Below, one piece after another: positions 23,367-29,242 of a DNA stretch of 64,000 nucleotides. The translations under genes were made by a program, and so were the position numbers. Location: positions 62,001 through 126,000 of the forward strand of contig CAKUMH010000005.1 of NCBI GenBank assembly GCA_934667625.1, given 5' to 3'. This stretch comes from an uncultured Elusimicrobiales bacterium (GTDB taxonomy: Bacteria > Elusimicrobiota > Elusimicrobia > Elusimicrobiales > Elusimicrobiaceae). The notes beneath the pieces were generated by a model. That model made no database searches. It saw nothing but the letters and a program-made list of their open reading frames with translations, and was not told the DNA's origin. The stretch's first letter is position 1, and every line of letters begins with the position of its first letter.

Positions 23367-23867
23367 TTACTTCGTTCTCCAGGAAATGCAAGGTTTCTTG
23401 GCATAATCCAGCGAAGAATAAGATGTGCAAGTAGTGGTGTAGAAACCGTTTGAGTTTTTTTCAGTTTTCCACGAAATGCAAGGATGTTTGGCATAGTCCA
23501 ACGAGGAACGATATGTACAGGTGGTTATATAGGAACCATTAGAGTCTTTTTCAGTTTTCCACGAAACGCAAGGATGTTTGGCATAGTCCAACGAGGAACG
23601 ATATGTACAGGTGGTTATATGGGAACCATTAGAGTCTTTGTTAGTTTTCCACGAAGCACAATGTTGTTTAGCATAGTCCAGCGAGGAACGATACATGCAG
23701 GTGGTTATATAGGAACCGTTAGAGTCTTTTTCAGTTTTCCACGAAACGCAAGGATGTTTAGCATAGTCCAGCGAGGAATAGGATGTGCAGGTAGTGTAGT
23801 AACTTCCTGCCACAACTGGCAGTTCGGACAGTATAAGCAACAAAGGAAGTAAAAACATTTTTTTCAT
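23367..23867 (-). CDS. Secreted protein made of five 30-residue cysteine repeats
   Basis: A 166-residue protein: signal peptide (MKKMFLLPLLLILSELPVVA) and then five tandem 30-residue units (the last cut to 25). Each unit has the pattern TTC-x3-SSLDYAK-x2-C-x-SWKT-x-KxSNG with two cysteines. DNA repeats have a 90-bp period (23370-23804). Outer units 1 and 5 share TSYSS while the middle three share YRSS, indicating internal expansion. Function is unknown. Ten regularly spaced cysteines and export suggest a disulphide-stabilised surface or secreted protein. Confidence 0.82.
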   Translation of the reverse strand: MKKMFLLPLLLILSELPVVAGSYYTTCTSYSSLDYAKHPCVSWKTEKDSNGSYITTCMYRSSLDYAKQHCASWKTNKDSNGSHITTCTYRSSLDYAKHPCVSWKTEKDSNGSYITTCTYRSSLDYAKHPCISWKTEKNSNGFYTTTCTSYSSLDYAKKPCISWRTK

Positions 23868-23920
23868 AAGATCCCCCTTTTATTAGTATAACCCATTTTC
23901 AAGGGAAAATATTATATTAT

Positions 23921-24365
23921 TAAAAAACCACGCTTGCGCGTGGTTTAAATTTAAGCCAAGACGGGTCTCGCCTTCTGATAAAATTCCTGACGGAATTTTT
24001 CTGCAGGCCGGGCTCGCGGTTTTTGCCTTGTGCGCCGAGGAACTTTATGCGCACAAACAAAAACATCGCTGCGCCTTTCGCTCCCCCACGCAGGCAAAGC
24101 AGTTTGCCTGCTGTCTTGCCTAAATCAAAAAACCACGCTTGCGCGTGGTTTTAAATTTAAGCCAAGACGGGTCTCGCTCTCCGATAAAATTCCTGACGGA
24201 ATTTTTCTGCAGGCCGGGCTCGCGGTTTTTGCCTTGTGCGCCGAGGAACTTTATGCGCACAAACAAAAACATCGCTGCGCCTTTCGCTCCCCCACGCAGG
24301 CAAAGCAGTTTGCCTGCTGTCTGCCTTAAATTAAAAAACCACGCTTTCGCGTGGTTTTAAATTTA
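23921..24365 (-). repeat. 205-bp tandem array of tRNA-Thr 3' end plus terminator
   Basis: The hairpin CCACGC-loop-GCGTGG occurs at 23928, 24133 and 24339 (period 205-206 bases). In each unit it is preceded on the minus strand by CCCGTCTTGGCTTAAATTTA, the last bases of tRNA-Thr plus spacer. The two outer units carry GCGAGACCCGTCTTGG where the tRNA has GATCCCCCGTCTTGG, so their T-arm is decayed. The remaining 130 bases or so of each unit contain short palindromes and no gene. Confidence 0.85.
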
Positions 24366-24438
24366 AGCCAAGACGGGGGATCGAACCCCGGACCTATCGC
24401 TTACGAAGCGATTGCTCTACCAGCTGAGCTATCTTGGC
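24366..24438 (-). tRNA. tRNA-Thr (anticodon CGT)
   Basis: A 73-nt cloverleaf on the minus strand: acceptor GCCAAGA/TCTTGGC, D-arm AGCTCAGCTGGTAGAGC, anticodon stem ATCGC/GCGAT with loop TTCGTAA (anticodon CGT), T-arm GGGGTTCGATCCCCC-type, discriminator U. CCA is not encoded. Confidence 0.95.
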
Positions 24439-24620
24439 GTTGCAAATCGGTCTCAACACATATATTTTACAAAAAAACAAAAAAGTTTGCACAAAGTCTT
24501 TTGCCGCATGTTTCCAGGCGTGAAAATTCTTGTCCGGGCGCTTGGCTTTCCGCGCAACATGTTGCTGCGGTTTGGCCTTATTGGCGGCCTTGCGGTTTTG
24601 CCGGCCCAGGCAGGTGCCCG

Positions 24621-26885
24621 CTATTTTACACCCTGTTCGCGCAAGAGCGCGTTTGTCTGCTGCTCCAGCGCACCAAAAAACGGGCTTAACTGGCGGTGGC
24701 GGGCCAAAAAATCAGGCTCCGTCACTCCGTCCGGTCCGCGGCGGTACGCGTCAATCCAGTGTTGGGCCAGTTGTGGTTTTTGTTGCAAAAGAGCGATGCT
24801 CGCCAAATAAGCGTACGTTTTTTCTTCCACGGGGTCCAGTTCCAGCGCGCGTTCAAGGGCACGCCGGGCCTGGCGGAAATTTTCCTCCGCCTGCCGAACC
24901 CGTTCCGCCCGCTCTGCCGGGTGCTGCGTTTGATTGGCCGCCTGCGCTTGGCGCAGCGCCATACCATAATACAGGTGGCCGATACTCTGGTGCAATTGCG
25001 TGTGATACGGCGCGCGCGCCCGCACGAGGGCAAAATCTTTTAGCGCGCGTTCGTAATCGTTAGAAGGCGCCTTTTCATCTCCGCGCGAAGGGGAAAACGT
25101 CTGCGTCAGCTGCAGGGCCGTGGCGAGCGTGTTGGCGCGGTACTGGCGGTACTCCACGGCCAGCGGGTTGAGTTGTATCGCCTTGGTAAAATAGCCTACA
25201 GCGCCTTCTATATTTCCGCCCTGCACCAGGCTCACGCCCAGGCTGTAGTAGTGGTTTGCCTGAAAAAATCCATAAAACCAAATCAGCAGTGGCACTGCCG
25301 CCAATAGGGGCAGTATGACCAGGGCGCGGCGCGTTAAAAAGGCCGCGCGGACGAACAGATAAATCACGCCGCCCAAGCAAAAAAGCAGTACGCCCCAAGC
25401 GGCGCCCAGCAAAAATCCTTCCCCGAGCGTGGTCACCCGCAGGGCGGCGGTCAGCTCGTTAAATTGCCCCAGCAGGTACGCCGCGCTCCCGCCCAACGCA
25501 CCAACCAGCAGTATGCGCAGCCCCCACACGGCCCACGCGGGCGAAGCTTTTTCTGCCGCCGCGGCCACGGGTTGCTCCGGGCGGTTAAGTGCCAAGAGGA
25601 TACCAATAAACAGCGCAAAAAAGAGCCCGCTGGAGGCGAAGCGCAAGCTGATATCCACCGTGGCGTGTACCAAAAGCCCCGTTAGCGCCGCCGCATAGCC
25701 CAGCAGATACAGGTTGCGCGTGCGTAAATCGGGCGAATTATTTTCGCGCCGTCTGAGTGTGGCAACCGCGCTCCATAAGGCAAAGAGCACCATCCACAAA
25801 AAAACCGCCAGCCCCACTGTGCCCGTGGTGGCCCATTGTTCCAGGTATTCGTTTTCGGCGTGCTGGGTTTCGGTGTTGTGGGAGTTTTCTATGTAAAAAA
25901 TTTGCGGCCGGCGGTAGCGCGGATAAATAATTTTAAAGCTGCCCGGCCCCGTGCCGATGATCGGCGCATCCTGCACCATTTCAAAGGCGGAAAGCCACGT
26001 ATACGTGCGGAAACTGACGGACTGGAACCGCTTGGCGCTGTAAACTCCTGCCAGCAGTAAAGCCGCCATCACCGCACACACGGCGGCTAGGTTGATGATT
26101 TTTTTGCGTCCGTTTTCAGCCAAAAAATTTCCGTATCCCACCGCCAGTGCGCCTATAGCGGCGGCATAGGCTATCCAAGCGCCCTTGCTCTCGGTAAAAA
26201 ACAGGGTAACAGACGCCGCCCCAAGCAGTGCAAGCAAACTTTTTTTGCGGGTTACTAAAAACTGCATGGCGGCCACGCACGAGGTAAAAACGACAAAGGC
26301 CCCGTAAAAATTGGGGTTGGCGTGGGTGGAAAAAACGCGTTTATCAAAGAACGCGCGCCACGGCATAAAATCCGCCCCGGGCACAAACCCGTCCGCCACC
26401 TGCAAAAGCCCGTATCCCACCGAAATCCACGCCGCGGCCAGGATAAATTTAGTCAGTGTTTTGATGTTTTCCTGCGTCAGTTCCGTGGCGGCCAAAAGCG
26501 TAATCCCGCCATACATCCACAGGCGGATGAACTCCTCCGCCGCTTCCCATTTATAAGGCGCCAGCAAAAAGGAAAACGTGTTCCAACCCAGGTAAGCCAG
26601 CACGGGCAGTAAAAACAAGCAGGTCTGGCGGGTGAAGGGATTTTTGCGTTCCGCCAGTTTGAGTGCCGCCCACAACGCCAGCAGCGTGACGGATCCCATC
26701 TGCAGCAGTGTCAGTTTCACTTGGGCGGTATCGTATGTAGCGGTAAAGAAGGAAAGGCTCACCAGCACGCACAGCCAGCCCAGCACCACGGGCAGCAGCC
26801 GGCGCAAAAACGCGGCCGCACGACTCCCCCTCGTGGCGGCCGAAGCAGCCGTTTCTTTGTTTGCAAAATGCTTTTTAGCGGACAT
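24621..26885 (-). CDS. Wzy_C/O-antigen-ligase-like membrane protein with TPR tail
   Basis: A 754-residue polytopic protein with about a dozen membrane helices (residues 28-560) and a cytoplasmic or periplasmic C-terminal TPR region (about 565-754). The large loop contains HAENEYLEQWATTG near residue 342, equivalent to the conserved His-rich loop of the Wzy_C superfamily, and FSTHANPNFYGAF upstream. The superfamily includes WaaL O-antigen ligases, Wzy polymerases and PglL/TfpW pilin O-glycosyltransferases. Because a paralogue precedes the pilus operon at 44.9 kb, pilin glycosylation is an attractive alternative. Substrate unknown. Confidence 0.78.
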   Translation of the reverse strand: MSAKKHFANKETAASAATRGSRAAAFLRRLLPVVLGWLCVLVSLSFFTATYDTAQVKLTLLQMGSVTLLALWAALKLAERKNPFTRQTCLFLLPVLAYLGWNTFSFLLAPYKWEAAEEFIRLWMYGGITLLAATELTQENIKTLTKFILAAAWISVGYGLLQVADGFVPGADFMPWRAFFDKRVFSTHANPNFYGAFVVFTSCVAAMQFLVTRKKSLLALLGAASVTLFFTESKGAWIAYAAAIGALAVGYGNFLAENGRKKIINLAAVCAVMAALLLAGVYSAKRFQSVSFRTYTWLSAFEMVQDAPIIGTGPGSFKIIYPRYRRPQIFYIENSHNTETQHAENEYLEQWATTGTVGLAVFLWMVLFALWSAVATLRRRENNSPDLRTRNLYLLGYAAALTGLLVHATVDISLRFASSGLFFALFIGILLALNRPEQPVAAAAEKASPAWAVWGLRILLVGALGGSAAYLLGQFNELTAALRVTTLGEGFLLGAAWGVLLFCLGGVIYLFVRAAFLTRRALVILPLLAAVPLLIWFYGFFQANHYYSLGVSLVQGGNIEGAVGYFTKAIQLNPLAVEYRQYRANTLATALQLTQTFSPSRGDEKAPSNDYERALKDFALVRARAPYHTQLHQSIGHLYYGMALRQAQAANQTQHPAERAERVRQAEENFRQARRALERALELDPVEEKTYAYLASIALLQQKPQLAQHWIDAYRRGPDGVTEPDFLARHRQLSPFFGALEQQTNALLREQGVK

Positions 26886-26906
26886 ACGTCTATTATATAA
26901 AAAGAT

Positions 26907-27755
26907 TTATCCGTTCAGGTCCGTGCACAGCTCCTGCCCTTCCTTGGCCACGGGCGTGCAGGTGATGGGAGACTGGTCAAAAGGATAATAGAGCGTATAT
27001 AAAATGTCCATGGTATGCGTGCGGGCGTTGGCCTTCACGCCACCGGGTTCCAGCACCAGTTCAAACCCGTTGCAGGAGAGCTTTTGCGGGCTGATTTTTT
27101 TGCACGGGGGATAGTCGCGCAGCCACACGCGCGGGTCAGCCCCCGGGGCCTGGGAATCGCTCAGTTGTTGACGGGCCGTTTGGTCCAGCGCGGTGAGCAC
27201 GCGCGAAAGCTGCACATGCCGCGCCGTTTTTTGGTATTGCGGCAAGGCTACCCAGACTAACATCAGCCCCACAAACGCCAGCGCCAGCAAAATGGACACC
27301 ACGGTGATAAACGTCAGCGATTCGTCCTCTTCTTCCTCTTCCAGGTCCGGGTCAAACTCGGCGTTTTTTAAAATCACCGCACTGTGGCTGAGGCGGTCGT
27401 GCAACGTGCGTTTTTGTTTGTCAAAGGCGGCGATAAAAAAACCGAAGTAAAAGGTCACGTTCGTCACCAGTTTGGAGATAATGCGCTCCGTCGCCTGCCA
27501 AAAGGAGAGCCGTCTGCCCCGCCGGTCCACCACCTTAATACCCATGAGAATCTTTCCCACACTGGCCTGCAAGGGGGAACTTTCCAGCAGGGCGTAGTAC
27601 AGCCAAATCAGCACTAAAAGCACCAGCGTCACCGAGGTGTTGTCCATCAGCTGGGCGAGCACCCAAAACAATAGGGCAAAGACGAACACGTCAATTATAA
27701 AGGCAAAAAAACGTTTCCAAACGCTTGCGTACATAAGGGCCTCCTCTTGCGTCAA
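26907..27755 (-). CDS. RDD-family membrane protein fused to a pilin-like C-terminal half
   Basis: A 282-residue protein. Residues 8-135 are an RDD domain: two hydrophobic hairpins and the motif GKILMGIKVVDRRGRRLSFW. After an acidic linker (EEEEEDE) a third helix (SLTFITVVSILLALAFVGLM) continues into VALPQYQKTARHVQLSRVL, which closely matches the [12 protein letters not shown] junction of the prepilins in this window. The rest resembles a pilin head with cysteines (PPCKKI, LSCNGF, ITCTPV, ELCTDL). The prepilin cleavage site and Glu5 are absent, so it would stay membrane-anchored. Confidence 0.8.
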   Translation of the reverse strand: MTQEEALMYASVWKRFFAFIIDVFVFALLFWVLAQLMDNTSVTLVLLVLIWLYYALLESSPLQASVGKILMGIKVVDRRGRRLSFWQATERIISKLVTNVTFYFGFFIAAFDKQKRTLHDRLSHSAVILKNAEFDPDLEEEEEDESLTFITVVSILLALAFVGLMLVWVALPQYQKTARHVQLSRVLTALDQTARQQLSDSQAPGADPRVWLRDYPPCKKISPQKLSCNGFELVLEPGGVKANARTHTMDILYTLYYPFDQSPITCTPVAKEGQELCTDLNG

Positions 27756-27815
27756 AAAAAGTGCGTATATTAGTAGTATAACGATTTGGGTGGATTTGGC
27801 AAGGCGAAAATTCGG

Positions 27816-28301
27816 TTAGTTGTGGCAAAGCGGCACAGCCACGGCAGGGACGGCGCGCAGCAGGTCATTTGGATTTATTTTAATTTGCAGTCCGCGCAGG
27901 CCCGCGCTGACGTATATAAAATCCCACAGAATGCAGTCCTCGTGGATAAAGGTGGGAAAGGGTTTCTTCATGCCCAAAGGGGAACATCCGCCGCGCATAT
28001 AGCCCGTCACGGGCACCAGCTCTTTTACGTGGAGCATTTCGCACGATTTATTGCCGCTTGCGCGGGCGGCGGCCTTCATATCCAGTTCTGCCGCGCCGGG
28101 AATTACGCACACAAAAAAGCCCGTTTTGTCCCCGCGCAGGACGAGCGTTTTGTACACTTGGTCTATGTTTTGCCCCAAGCTTTGCGCCACATGGACGGCA
28201 CTCAAATTTTCCTCGTCCACCGGGTAGGCAATCAGTTCGTACGGAATGTGGAGTTCGTCCAAATGGCGTGCGGCGTTTGTTTTGTGGAGTTTGTTTTTCA
28301 T
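27816..28301 (-). CDS. ybaK: Cys-tRNA(Pro)/Cys-tRNA deacylase, YbaK/EbsC family
   Basis: A 161-residue editing protein that hydrolyses Cys mis-attached to tRNA(Pro). Family marks are the N-terminal LHKTNAARHLDELHIPYELI, YKTLVLRGDKTGFFVCVIPG and the MRGGCSPLGMKKPFPTFIHE block with the conserved GxxSPxG-type loop. Length is typical (about 160). It is a single gene near the REP region. Confidence 0.9.
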   Translation of the reverse strand: MKNKLHKTNAARHLDELHIPYELIAYPVDEENLSAVHVAQSLGQNIDQVYKTLVLRGDKTGFFVCVIPGAAELDMKAAARASGNKSCEMLHVKELVPVTGYMRGGCSPLGMKKPFPTFIHEDCILWDFIYVSAGLRGLQIKINPNDLLRAVPAVAVPLCHN

Positions 28302-28365
28302 CTTCTTTATTATAGTTTTTTTGTATGTTGCGTGTGACGGTGTGTCAAAAGCCGACAGTGCCTAT

Positions 28366-28521
28366 AAGGTCATCCTGAACTTGATTCAGAAGCTACCGCT
28401 TGTGTCGTTTGTCGTTATAGCCGTTAAGCCGTCATGCTGAACTTGTTTCAGCATCTACCGGTTGGGTTGTTTTGTCCGTTATTAAATAAGGGTCATGCTG
28501 GAGTGTTTTAGTCCAGCATCT
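28366..28521. repeat. REP-type palindromes upstream of a prepilin cassette
   Basis: Three imperfect palindromes: GTCATCCTGAACTTGATTCAG (about 28369), GTCATGCTGAACTTGTTTCAGCAT (28431) and GTCATGCTGGAGTG with TAGTCCAGCATC (28491-28521). Each is followed by a short TCTACCGxTTG or TCTCTTCC tail. The family recurs at 34287, 36303-36475, 39413-39552 and 62512-62770. Confidence 0.8.
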
Positions 28522-28531
28522 CTTCCTTTTT

Positions 28532-28627
28532 ATGTCGTTTTTGGGCCGGCAAAACACAGAGGGGTTGTATTCGTTTTTTTTTTTGCTAAATTTTGCATAT
28601 AGGCAAAATTTAGCAAAAAGGAAGGTT
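28532..28627 (+). repeat. Prepilin 5' cassette, copy 2
   Basis: Same conserved block as at 6767, an 11-T tract (28574-28584), a 30-nt dyad at 28585-28614 with 12-bp arms GCTAAATTTTGC/GCAAAATTTAGC and loop ATATAG, then AAAAAGGAAGG. Confidence 0.9.
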
Positions 28628-28630
28628 GTT

Positions 28631-29233
28631 ATGAAAAACATTACTATGCGCCGTTTAAGTGGCTTTATGAAGGGTTTATTTAAGCCGTCATCCTGGAGTG
28701 TCCGGCGGCCCGCAGGGTTTTTAGGAGCTACTTCTTGTGCCGTTTGTCATGCAGGTTTTACCCTTATAGAGCTTCTTGTCGTCGTGCTTATCATCGGGAT
28801 TCTTGCCGCTATTGCATACCCACAATACGAAAAAGCCATCTTTAAATCCCGCATGGTGCACACGCAGCTGCAGGCCAAGAGCATTTTTCAGGCCGCCCAG
28901 CTATATTTGCTTGCCAACGGCCAAATGGCCGCTGTTGCCGACGATTTTGCCCAAGATGTTGGTTTTAGTGGATACGCTTCCAATGCCCGTGGCCAGCTGG
29001 CGGGTAAGTTTGGCAAGGACCTATGGGAAGATCTGCAAAGCCCTCCGTGTATATGGCATTACCAACGGTTGAACGGAGCCCTTTATTGTCGTGTCTGTTA
29101 TGGCAATAAAGGTATTCCCGCTTATTGCCATGTGTTTAACAGAAAGGATGTCGCTTTCTTTCAAAACGCCTTACGTTGGCCCAGCCGCGGCAAGTCGGGA
29201 GACGTGGAAAGTTTTGATATTCCCTTGCAGTAA
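28631..29233 (+). CDS. Type IV prepilin-like protein with an in-frame REP insertion in its leader
   Basis: A 200-residue prepilin. The leader starts MKNITMRRLSGF like its paralogues, but 31 extra residues (MKGLFKPSSWSVRRPAGFLG and on to SCAVCHAGF) separate it from [17 protein letters not shown]. The inserted DNA (28668-28760) contains the REP motif GTCATCCTGGAGTGTCCGGC and GGCCCGCAGGGTTTTTAGGA. The insert ends in GF, so a cleavage site G|FTLIEL with Glu5 is preserved behind a 42-residue leader. The head domain has four cysteines (PPCIW, YCRVCY, YCHVF). Whether the long leader is still processed is unknown. Confidence 0.85.
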   Translation: MKNITMRRLSGFMKGLFKPSSWSVRRPAGFLGATSCAVCHAGFTLIELLVVVLIIGILAAIAYPQYEKAIFKSRMVHTQLQAKSIFQAAQLYLLANGQMAAVADDFAQDVGFSGYASNARGQLAGKFGKDLWEDLQSPPCIWHYQRLNGALYCRVCYGNKGIPAYCHVFNRKDVAFFQNALRWPSRGKSGDVESFDIPLQ

Positions 29234-29242
29234 TCGGCTTGT

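Noticed and set aside
23370..23804. CRISPR-like periodic repeats
   Set aside because: The 90-bp repeats are contiguous coding repeats in one intact frame with a signal peptide; there are no spacers.
23921..24365. CRISPR array
   Set aside because: Units are 205 bp long and contain tRNA ends and terminators, not short repeats with unique spacers.
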